This document shows, in pieces, positions 9,296 to 16,422 of a stretch of 64,000 bases of DNA; position 1 is the stretch's first letter; every line of letters starts with the position of its first letter. The notes beneath the pieces were generated by a model. The model was given only the letters and a program-made list of their open reading frames with translations. It searched no databases and was not told the DNA's origin. Location of the stretch: the NCBI GenBank assembly GCA_040514355.1, contig JBEVCF010000104.1:1-64000 (forward strand), given 5' to 3'. The stretch comes from Opacimonas sp040514355. Lineage in GTDB: Bacteria; Pseudomonadota; Gammaproteobacteria; Enterobacterales; Alteromonadaceae. A program made the translations under genes and the position numbers.

Positions 9296-10549
9296 TTATG
9301 CATCGATAATCGCTTCATTGTGCCATAAATCGGTCAGCTTTTCTCGTTGGCGTACCACATGTGCGGTATCACCGTCGACTAAGATCTCCGCTGCTTTGGG
9401 GCGCGTATTGTAATTTGATGCCATCACAAATCCGTAAGCACCTGCACTTTTCACAGCAAGGATATCATTGTTTTGGATAGCTAAGGCGCGATCTTTACCC
9501 AAAAAGTCCCCTGTTTCACAGACTGGGCCTACTACGTCATAGACGACTTGTTCTGTATTTTCACGCGGTACTACCGGCACGATATCCTGCCATGCACTAT
9601 ACAACGCAGGGCGTAGCAAATCATTCATCGCCGCATCGACAATCGCAAAGTTTTTCTCGGCATTTTGTTTGACAAATTCTACTTTGGTCAACAACACACC
9701 TGCGTTGGCCGCAATCGCACGCCCTGGCTCCATGATCAACATCAGTTCTGGGCGTTTGGCCATGCGCGAAGCGATCGCTGAGGCATAATCATTGGGATGA
9801 GGCGGCACTTCATCTTTGTACGTCACACCTAAACCACCCCCTACATCTAAGTGTTTGATATGAATATCTTGCTCAGCCAACGCATCAATCAGTTGCAATA
9901 AACGGTCTAATGCGTCGACAAATGGTGCCGTCTCAGTCAACTGCGACCCAATATGACAGTCCATCCCCGTAATAGTCAGATTAGGGCACTGCGCAGCATA
10001 TGCGTAGGTTTCAAGCGCTTTTTCGTGCTCAATACCAAATTTATTCGCTTTGAGGCCAGTAGAGATATATGGATGGGTTTTGGCATCGACATCAGGATTG
10101 ATCCGCAGCGAAATCGGGGCCTGCACATCCATTTCCGCAGCAACCGCTTGAATACGGTCAAGTTCTGCGAAAGACTCAACGTTAAAACACAAAATTTCCT
10201 GTTCCAGGGCAAAACGGATTTCTTGCGCTGTTTTGGCCACGCCTGAAAACACCACTTTTTTAGGGTCGCCACCGGCTGCAATGACACGCGCAAGCTCACC
10301 ACCTGATACAATATCAAACCCAGAACCCAACTTTGCAAGTACATTCAGCACTCCGATATTTGAATTCGCTTTTACCGCAAAACAGACCAAATGCGGATGC
10401 TCGCCTAACGCATTGTCAAAAGCATGCCAGTGACGCTCAAGGGTTTTGCGAGAATAAACATAAGTAGGTGTGCCGTAGTCGGCTGCGATTTCTGCCAAAC
10501 TGACATCTTCGGCGCACAATGTACCGTTTTGATAAGAGAAAAAATCCAT
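9296..10549 (-). CDS. lysA: Diaminopimelate decarboxylase
   Basis: A 417-residue PLP-dependent fold type III decarboxylase making L-lysine from meso-diaminopimelate. The PLP lysine is K60 (CFAVKAN); the HIGSQ and GGGLG phosphate-binding motifs and the EPGR motif follow, and the second-subunit active-site cysteine is in VGPVCETGDF. The frame is open 40 codons further upstream, but that part is lptM read in another frame, and family proteins begin at MDFF, so the start is set at 10549. It lies four bases after lptM and 15 before dapF. Confidence 0.96.
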   Translation of the reverse strand: MDFFSYQNGTLCAEDVSLAEIAADYGTPTYVYSRKTLERHWHAFDNALGEHPHLVCFAVKANSNIGVLNVLAKLGSGFDIVSGGELARVIAAGGDPKKVVFSGVAKTAQEIRFALEQEILCFNVESFAELDRIQAVAAEMDVQAPISLRINPDVDAKTHPYISTGLKANKFGIEHEKALETYAYAAQCPNLTITGMDCHIGSQLTETAPFVDALDRLLQLIDALAEQDIHIKHLDVGGGLGVTYKDEVPPHPNDYASAIASRMAKRPELMLIMEPGRAIAANAGVLLTKVEFVKQNAEKNFAIVDAAMNDLLRPALYSAWQDIVPVVPRENTEQVVYDVVGPVCETGDFLGKDRALAIQNNDILAVKSAGAYGFVMASNYNTRPKAAEILVDGDTAHVVRQREKLTDLWHNEAIIDA

Positions 10550-10553
10550 GGGT

Positions 10554-10733
10554 TTACTCGTTGGGTAATGTTGGCAGTGCCACTGGTGACAATCGTGTTT
10601 CTGGTACTGGCTGATTGGGTTTTGGCGCTTCTGGAGGCAGGCGCAAGGGGCCTTTTTGGCCGCACGCACTCAAACCTAATCCAGCAAGCGTTAATACAAA
10701 AACAACCAAGACAGGTTTTGCGATGTTGCGCAT
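10554..10733 (-). CDS. lptM: LPS-assembly lipoprotein LptM (YifL)
   Basis: A 59-residue lipoprotein. It has a basic N-terminus, a hydrophobic stretch (about 7-20), a lipobox LSAC with the acylated cysteine at residue 24, and directly after it the family signature CGQKGPL; the rest is proline-rich and flexible. In E. coli LptM binds the outer-membrane LptD/LptE translocon and helps its oxidative maturation. It is the first gene before lysA with only four bases between them, as in pseudomonads and relatives. Easily missed because of its size, but length, signature and context all agree. Confidence 0.9.
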   Translation of the reverse strand: MRNIAKPVLVVFVLTLAGLGLSACGQKGPLRLPPEAPKPNQPVPETRLSPVALPTLPNE

Positions 10734-10830
10734 GGTATTACCGACTAACTTAGAATGCTGTAATGATCGTCAATGCCAAGCGAAATTGCAAGCGAAAAAC
10801 ACTAAGCAGTCAGTCGCACAAAATCTTTCC

Positions 10831-11625
10831 TTACTTGGCAAACATCTCATTCAGATACGCCGCAATTCGCACACCACCTTGAGATAAGCGACGATTAACT
10901 GTGGGCCGGTGCTCGTATAAATAATGCCATGTTAGTTTGATTTTTTCGTCTTTGCTAGCCAAAGGATACACGCCAGCACGTAACATTTGACTTTCTTTGA
11001 TCCAGACCAACGGGTCAGGCTCCATCCATTGCGCGGCTTGTTCAGGAGTGATTTTCTGGGTAAGCCAGTCGTGCCACTCTGTATACGATAGTTGTACCCG
11101 GTCTATCAGGCCACTGTCCCACACCCGATGCAGATTGGATGAAGACCAGAAAAATGAGACTTTCACGTCATTACCACCGCGGTCTTTACCGTTACCGACA
11201 TGCAGCGGTTGATGCAAGTCACCCACAATGTGCACAATAAAATGCAACGCGCGGCGACGTTCTGGTAAAGGTCGACTCTCATCCAAGACAATGTTACGAA
11301 ATTTCTGTAGCGCAGTATATGAATCCCCTTGCTCGGGCGCCCCTACCTCGTGGTAGTGCTTGCCATCAGGTACCGTCACATAATGATAAGGGCCTGCTTC
11401 TTTTTGCCAAAACTCACTGGGATTCGAGCGATTTTCATCGGCATAGGTGGAGATCTCAGCTAATGACGCATTGGGAAACAATGCTTTAACGGCTACTCGT
11501 GCCTCTGTCGACAAATAATCTTCGGCAATCGCCCCCGTTACACGGTGACCAATCTGTCCCCATGCCAAAACATATGGCGCGACCAATGTAGCAAACAGAC
11601 CTAAACCAATTAAACCTAAACGCAT
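10831..11625 (-). CDS. Secreted S1/P1-type nuclease
   Basis: A 264-residue zinc-dependent nuclease of the S1/P1 family, acting on single-stranded DNA/RNA and often as a 3'-nucleotidase. A signal peptide (1-21) ends VLA and would leave Trp22 as the mature N-terminus; in this family the N-terminal Trp is itself a zinc ligand. The further ligands are visible: H27 (GQIGH), D63, H81 (YHYV), H128, H132 and H142 in the HFIVHIVGDLHQPLH block, D136 and D153 (GGND). Probably periplasmic or extracellular, used for phosphate or nucleotide scavenging. It lies 27 bases after ubiX on the same strand. Confidence 0.92.
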   Translation of the reverse strand: MRLGLIGLGLFATLVAPYVLAWGQIGHRVTGAIAEDYLSTEARVAVKALFPNASLAEISTYADENRSNPSEFWQKEAGPYHYVTVPDGKHYHEVGAPEQGDSYTALQKFRNIVLDESRPLPERRRALHFIVHIVGDLHQPLHVGNGKDRGGNDVKVSFFWSSSNLHRVWDSGLIDRVQLSYTEWHDWLTQKITPEQAAQWMEPDPLVWIKESQMLRAGVYPLASKDEKIKLTWHYLYEHRPTVNRRLSQGGVRIAAYLNEMFAK

Positions 11626-11652
11626 ATCTCTTCCTTACATCGCCTCTCGGGC

Positions 11653-12270
11653 TTATTTTTTTTGCTGGTAACCCCAACGCTGCATGATGGTCTGATCCAC
11701 ACCAATGTGGTCAAGGATCCTAGCAACAACAAAATCAATTAAATCGCTTATATTTTCCGGATTGTGATAAAACCCTGGCGCCGCAGGCATAATAGTCGCA
11801 CCCATTTGTGACAATTTAAGCATGTTCTCTAAATGAATGGTCGAGAATGGCATCTCCCGTGGCACCAAAATTAACTGTCCACGTTCTTTGAGCACCACAT
11901 CAGCACCGCGTTCTATCAAGTTATCACTCGCACCTGTTGCGATTGCTGACAGCGTCCCTGTAGAACAAGGACAGACAATCATTTGTTTGGGAGCGGCAGA
12001 CCCTGATGCGACCGGCGAAAACCACTCATCACGGCCACACACCGTGATTTGACCATCTTGCGCACCAAATTTCTCACTAAAAAATGCAGCTACTGCATCA
12101 TTGCCACTGGGAATTTTTAGGTTTTCTTCTGCCGCAAATACCACTTTGGCGGCCGAAGAAATCAACACAAAAATATGATAATCCGCTTTGACCAACAGCT
12201 CTAACAAACGCAGAGCATAGGGTGCGCCGGATGCGCCTGTAATAGCTAATGTGATCGAAGGTCTGCTCAC
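11653..12270 (-). CDS. ubiX: Flavin prenyltransferase UbiX
   Basis: A 205-residue flavoprotein-like enzyme that attaches dimethylallyl to FMN to make prenylated FMN, the cofactor of the UbiD decarboxylase in ubiquinone synthesis. The N-terminal FMN-binding loop (AITGASGAPYA), the PCSTGTLSAIATG segment and the RGADVVLKERGQLILVPREMPF and MGATIMPAAPGFY blocks are characteristic. It starts four bases after the mpl stop, so the two are probably cotranscribed. ubiD is not in the window. Confidence 0.95.
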   Translation of the reverse strand: MSRPSITLAITGASGAPYALRLLELLVKADYHIFVLISSAAKVVFAAEENLKIPSGNDAVAAFFSEKFGAQDGQITVCGRDEWFSPVASGSAAPKQMIVCPCSTGTLSAIATGASDNLIERGADVVLKERGQLILVPREMPFSTIHLENMLKLSQMGATIMPAAPGFYHNPENISDLIDFVVARILDHIGVDQTIMQRWGYQQKK

Positions 12271-12274
12271 GTAC

Positions 12275-13636
12275 TTATCCTTGAGGGTATTTTTCAGCTA
12301 ATTTTTGTAGTAACTTACCATGGATCCCAGCAAAGCCACCATTACTCATTACCAAAATGTGATCTGAAGGCTGTGCTTCTTTGATTACAGCTTCGACGAG
12401 TTTATCGACGTCTTGATAGTTATGTACGGGTACTGCACTGGCTAGTGCGACCTCATCGAGTGACCAACTTAAATTCGCTGGTTCAAACACATACACTTCA
12501 TCAGCATGTTGCCAACTTTGAGTTAATTGGTCTTTGTGGATCCCCAGTTTCATGGTGTTAGAACGGGGTTCTAAAATCGCTAAGATCCGGTTGACACCAA
12601 CTTTGGCGCGCAACCCGGCTACTGTTGTTGCAATCGCAGTTGGATGGTGGGCAAAATCATCATAAACGGTCACATTGTTGACCGTGCCTTTGACTTCCAT
12701 GCGCCGTTTGACGTTAACAAACTTACGTAAACTGTCAATCGCGACAGCACACGTCACACCGACATTATGCGCAGCGGCAATCGCCATCATGCCATTGTGC
12801 ACGTTGTGATCGCCAATCAATGACCATTGCACCTCACCTTGTTCTTCACCGCGATAAAACACTTTAAAAGCAGAACCATCTTCAGCAGTTTTTTGTGCCT
12901 GCCAGTCTTTAGATAAAAACTCTTGGGTCGTCCAACACCCCATTTCCAACACATCTTGCATGTTGTGATCGTGTTTCTCAGATACGATTAAGCCATTGGC
13001 AGGCACGGAACGCACTAGGTGGTGGAATTGTTTTTTGATCGCATTTAAATCATCAAAAATATCCGCGTGGTCAAATTCCAGGTTGTTGAGCACCAAGGTG
13101 CGCGGGCGGTAATGGACAAACTTAGAGCGTTTATCAAAGAACGCACTGTCATATTCATCCGCTTCAATCACAAAAAAGTCACTGTTTCCTGCTCGCGCAG
13201 AGACACCAAAATTTTCTGGCACACCGCCGATGAGAAATCCTGGTTCGTAGCCGGCGTATTCTAAGATCCAAGCGAGAATACTAGAGGTCGAGGTTTTGCC
13301 ATGCGTGCCGGCAACGGCCAGTACCCAGCGATCTTTAAGCAGATTATCCAATAGCCATTGTGGTCCACTGGTGTAGGGCAAGTTGCGATTGAGTACGTAT
13401 TCTACAGCTGGATTGCCACGAGACATGGCATTACCAATAATAACCATATCAGGCTCCGGCTTAAACTGTGCCACATCATAACCTTCAGTTAAGGTAATAC
13501 CGAGCGCTTCGAGCTGGGTACTCATCGGAGGGTAAACATTGCGATCAGAGCCTGTGACAGTATGGCCAAGCGATTTAGCCAGGGCGGCGATGCCCCCCAT
13601 AAAACTGCCACAGATCCCTAAAATATGTACATGCAT
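12275..13636 (-). CDS. mpl: UDP-MurNAc-tripeptide ligase Mpl
   Basis: A 453-residue Mur ligase that joins the recycled murein tripeptide to UDP-MurNAc. The N-terminal Rossmann motif HILGICGSFMGG, the ATP loop AGTHGKTSTS, NNLEFDHADIFDD, VYDDFAHHPTAI and EPRSNTMK match E. coli Mpl throughout. The frame is open to 13675, but the Mpl N-terminus aligns at the ATG at 13636. It is a peptidoglycan recycling enzyme, and its leftward transcript continues into ubiX. Between it and fbp lie 256 bases that must carry two divergent promoters; no convincing operator was found there. Confidence 0.96.
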   Translation of the reverse strand: MHVHILGICGSFMGGIAALAKSLGHTVTGSDRNVYPPMSTQLEALGITLTEGYDVAQFKPEPDMVIIGNAMSRGNPAVEYVLNRNLPYTSGPQWLLDNLLKDRWVLAVAGTHGKTSTSSILAWILEYAGYEPGFLIGGVPENFGVSARAGNSDFFVIEADEYDSAFFDKRSKFVHYRPRTLVLNNLEFDHADIFDDLNAIKKQFHHLVRSVPANGLIVSEKHDHNMQDVLEMGCWTTQEFLSKDWQAQKTAEDGSAFKVFYRGEEQGEVQWSLIGDHNVHNGMMAIAAAHNVGVTCAVAIDSLRKFVNVKRRMEVKGTVNNVTVYDDFAHHPTAIATTVAGLRAKVGVNRILAILEPRSNTMKLGIHKDQLTQSWQHADEVYVFEPANLSWSLDEVALASAVPVHNYQDVDKLVEAVIKEAQPSDHILVMSNGGFAGIHGKLLQKLAEKYPQG

Positions 13637-13892
13637 GTTATTGTTCTTTTGGAAGATGGAGAAAATAATGCTCATACTTTAGCAGATTTGCGCAAAATTA
13701 CGTATACCATATTTAACAACACGGCCGATAACAGGTAAACTACAGTCAACGTGTTGTATGCTCGTCCAATAACAACAAACGTGAATCATCACATCGAGTC
13801 TACAAGGATGTCTCCCGCCGCAGTGCTACGCACTTTGGCTTTGTGAGCTTCCATCACAAACCTCAACCCTACACAAACAAGGTAAAAAAACC

Positions 13893-14861
13893 ATGAAACG
13901 ATTAAATTCCCGCCTGCAAATGGATGGTGCGCCGCTCGAATTAATCTTGCTTATCCGTACGCTGTTAGCTGGCTGCAAAGAAATATCATTCCGGGTTAGC
14001 CAAGGTGCATTAGCAGGCGTGCTTGGTTCAACGTTATCTGAAAATGTCCAAGGTGAAACACAAAAGAAACTAGATGTGATTTCCAACCAGATCCTCAAAG
14101 ATACCTTATCTGATTCTGGTTATGTCAAAGCCATCTCATCTGAAGAAGAAGACGATGTGGTACCCTGTAATCCCGATGGTAAGTACTTGGTGAGCTTTGA
14201 CCCTTTGGACGGCTCATCAAATACCGAAATTAACTCATTAATTGGTACCATATTTTCCATTACGCATGCCCCGCAATGGCTAGATGCGACCGACCCGAGC
14301 GCTTTTTTACAACCCGGGACACAGATTGTCGCTGCGGGCTATGTACTATATGGTCCATCGACTATGCTCGTCATGTCCACGGGCAATGGCACACATGCCT
14401 ACACCCTTGATAAAACCCATGGCGGTTTTTTGGTTACAGAAGCAGATATTCAAGTCCCTCGTGAAACCTCGGAATTTGCTATTAATGCGTCAAATCAACG
14501 TCACTGGGAAGCTCCCATGCAAAATTATGTGTCTGATTTATTAAAGGGTACAGAAGGTCCGCGCGGCAAAGATTTCAACATGCGCTGGGTGGCGGCAATG
14601 GTGGGTGACATTCACCGTGTCTTAAGTCGTGGAGGAATATTTGCCTATCCCTTTGATAAACGCAATCCTGCCAAACCGGGTAAATTGCGTTTATTATATG
14701 AAGCCAACCCCATGGCATTTTTGATGGAGAATGCCGGTGGGGCTGCTGATACTGGCGAAGGCCGTATTTTAGAAGTGATGCCGACCGAAATTCACCAACG
14801 CGTACCGGTGATCATGGGCTCGGCAGATGAAGTCGAAACCTGTTTAGGGTATTACAAATAA
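13893..14861 (+). CDS. fbp: Fructose-1,6-bisphosphatase, class I
   Basis: A 322-residue gluconeogenic phosphatase converting fructose 1,6-bisphosphate to fructose 6-phosphate. The metal-binding acidic cluster SEEED (83-87) and the DPLDGSSN motif (103-110) are intact, and the substrate-binding KLRLLYEANPMAFLMENAGG block is in place near residue 265. Slightly shorter than E. coli Fbp (332). AAGG precedes the ATG. Sixteen bases separate it from the DUF3299 gene, which could share its transcript. Confidence 0.95.
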   Translation: MKRLNSRLQMDGAPLELILLIRTLLAGCKEISFRVSQGALAGVLGSTLSENVQGETQKKLDVISNQILKDTLSDSGYVKAISSEEEDDVVPCNPDGKYLVSFDPLDGSSNTEINSLIGTIFSITHAPQWLDATDPSAFLQPGTQIVAAGYVLYGPSTMLVMSTGNGTHAYTLDKTHGGFLVTEADIQVPRETSEFAINASNQRHWEAPMQNYVSDLLKGTEGPRGKDFNMRWVAAMVGDIHRVLSRGGIFAYPFDKRNPAKPGKLRLLYEANPMAFLMENAGGAADTGEGRILEVMPTEIHQRVPVIMGSADEVETCLGYYK

Positions 14862-14877
14862 AGGAGCGTACACCACC

Positions 14878-15345
14878 ATGCTGACCAGGTTTTCATTGCT
14901 ATTATTCGCAGTGTTATGTCATGCATCTGTGTTGGCCAAAACACCAAAAGAGTTGTATTGGGAAGACATGGTACCTGAGGATTTTGTAACCTCTGAGGTA
15001 ACCGTCGACCATATGAACAATATGACACAAGCCCAACCCAATGCTCCAGTGCGCGTTGAGTTGGACGGTCAATTCGTCAAAATCCCCGGCTTTGTTGTGC
15101 CGCTTGAGGGTACCGCTACCGAAACGTCTGAGTTTTTGCTGGTGCCCTACTTTGGCGCCTGTATTCATGTGCCGCCCCCACCGTCTAACCAGATTGTGTT
15201 TGTGAAATTCGCAGAACCCGTTCCGATTGATAATTTATATGATGCCGTCTGGGTCACCGGCACGCTTACCACTGAGCGCTGGACCGGCGATATTGCCTCA
15301 GTGAGTTATAGTTTATCAGGCGTCACTGTCGCGCCATATGAATAG
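14878..15345 (+). CDS. Secreted DUF3299 family protein
   Basis: A 155-residue protein with a signal peptide (about 1-20, cleavage after VLA). The mature part matches DUF3299: a beta-rich domain with the hallmark VPYFGACIHVPPPPSNQ (about 88-104), preceded by KIPGFVVPLE. It is therefore probably periplasmic. In related bacteria such proteins are found near lipoprotein export or metal-handling genes, but no biochemical function is known to me. GGAG lies 11 bases before the ATG. It is close behind fbp, yet nothing in its sequence links it to sugar metabolism. Confidence 0.8.
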   Translation: MLTRFSLLLFAVLCHASVLAKTPKELYWEDMVPEDFVTSEVTVDHMNNMTQAQPNAPVRVELDGQFVKIPGFVVPLEGTATETSEFLLVPYFGACIHVPPPPSNQIVFVKFAEPVPIDNLYDAVWVTGTLTTERWTGDIASVSYSLSGVTVAPYE

Positions 15346-15369
15346 ACGTCATATGGCTATCATGATTAT

Positions 15370-15398
15370 TTGACTATTGCATATATATCATCAATACT
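15370..15398 (+). promoter_or_regulatory. Possible sigma-70 promoter for the DUF2846 lipoprotein gene
   Basis: TTGACT (15370-15375, five of six consensus bases), a 17-base spacer and AATACT (15393-15398, four of six). It lies 34-62 bases before the ATG at 15432. Supported by pattern only. Confidence 0.35.
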
Positions 15399-15431
15399 GC
15401 GAACGCATAAAAAATATCACATAGGAAAAAC

Positions 15432-15905
15432 ATGAAATTTTTAAAATTCATTATATTAGGGTTGTTAGTCGCCTTATTCAGTGGGTGCGCATCTTTGCCT
15501 ACGCCACAGGAGATGAAGGCTGCGGTAGGCAATTATGAAGTACCACACAAACCTGTTGACGGGTCTGCTATGGTATATGTGGTTCGTCCGAATCCATTAG
15601 GTGGGTTAATCCGTTTCAATGTGTTTTTAAATGACAAAGAAGATGCATCTGAAATGGGTTACACCAGAGGAAATCAGTACATCTATTTTAATGTCCCTGA
15701 AGGTGACCATCAGATTTTATCAAAAGCTGAAAACTGGGCTGAAGTAAATATTTCTGCAAAAGCTGGCGACATTATTTTCTTACGCCAAGAACCTTCTATG
15801 GGTATCTTAATGGCACGCAACTCCATTATGCTCATGCCAGAATATGAAGGCAAATACAACGTTATGACTTTGTCTGAAGGCACGGTGATCAAGACTGAAA
15901 AATAA
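15432..15905 (+). CDS. DUF2846 family lipoprotein
   Basis: A 157-residue putative lipoprotein. Residues 1-18 form a lipoprotein signal peptide with lipobox FSGC (C19). The mature domain contains the DUF2846-like pattern: a strand with VYVVRPNPLGG (about 48-58), a FNVFLND strand, a YIYFNVPEGDHQI turn and a late strand rich in I/F. AGGA lies about nine bases before the ATG. It has its own likely promoter and is closed by a large branched terminator. Location would be inner or outer membrane; function unknown. Confidence 0.8.
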   Translation: MKFLKFIILGLLVALFSGCASLPTPQEMKAAVGNYEVPHKPVDGSAMVYVVRPNPLGGLIRFNVFLNDKEDASEMGYTRGNQYIYFNVPEGDHQILSKAENWAEVNISAKAGDIIFLRQEPSMGILMARNSIMLMPEYEGKYNVMTLSEGTVIKTEK

Positions 15906-15931
15906 AGTCTAATGAGAGCTGATTTATCCAG

Positions 15932-15990
15932 GGCGAATGATTTACATACACTGCGACAGTGTTCAAAATGTTAAATCTTCGCCTTTTTAT
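15932..15990 (+). terminator. Branched rho-independent terminator after the DUF2846 gene
   Basis: Outer stem GGCGAA (15932-15937) plus GATTTA (15939-15944) pairs with TAAATC (15972-15977) plus TTCGCC (15978-15983), with one bulged T at 15938. Inside it ACACTG (15948-15953) pairs with CAGTGT (15957-15962) over a three-base loop. TTTTTAT follows on the plus strand, and no matching T tract follows on the other strand. Confidence 0.72.
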
Positions 15991-16014
15991 TAAGCATCAA
16001 TATCTGCAGACTGA

Positions 16015-16416
16015 TTAGTCAGCCTCACACAACCAGGCGGTTAATTGCGCTCTCACCTCTTCGCTGATCACTTTCGACTTTTGCGTCTCATAATCAAAGT
16101 GCACCATTGTGGTTGAGCCCTTCGCAACACGTATATCGCCCTGCCATACCTCTTGATACACCGTAAATGAACTATTGCCAATCCTGGCGATGCCGGTTTT
16201 GATTTCGACATCCTTACCGTAGTGTATCTGCGCTAGGTAATCGACCGCTACTGAAGCGATGATAAGTGGCCAACGAGATAGGTCTAAGCTTGGATTAAAC
16301 AGCTTAAAAATTGGCTCCCGTGCCGTTTCGAACCACTTTGGCACGACCGTGTTATTGACATGGCGCAACGCGTCGGTTTCGTAAAATCGGACTTTAAAGG
16401 TTTCACTGAACATCAT
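16015..16416 (-). CDS. Acyl-CoA thioesterase, 4HBT hot-dog family
   Basis: A 133-residue hot-dog-fold protein resembling YbgC/FadM-type thioesterases. The active-site segment VRFYETDALRHVNN (about 9-22) carries the catalytic Asp and the His-Val-Asn pattern; W-F-E-x-A-R-E follows on the central helix. Such enzymes hydrolyse acyl-CoA thioesters, with variable chain length. It starts six bases after the uvrA stop on the same strand, so it is likely cotranscribed with uvrA, though no functional tie is evident. Two adjacent Met codons make the start ambiguous by one residue. Confidence 0.85.
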   Translation of the reverse strand: MMFSETFKVRFYETDALRHVNNTVVPKWFETAREPIFKLFNPSLDLSRWPLIIASVAVDYLAQIHYGKDVEIKTGIARIGNSSFTVYQEVWQGDIRVAKGSTTMVHFDYETQKSKVISEEVRAQLTAWLCEAD

Positions 16417-16422
16417 CTATCA

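Noticed and set aside
10550..10669. Upstream extension of LysA
   Set aside because: It overlaps lptM in another frame; the LysA family begins at MDFF (10549).
13716..13757. Inverted repeat ACAACACG/CGTGTTGT upstream of fbp
   Set aside because: The arms are 26 bases apart, with no promoter or terminator relation; chance is likely.
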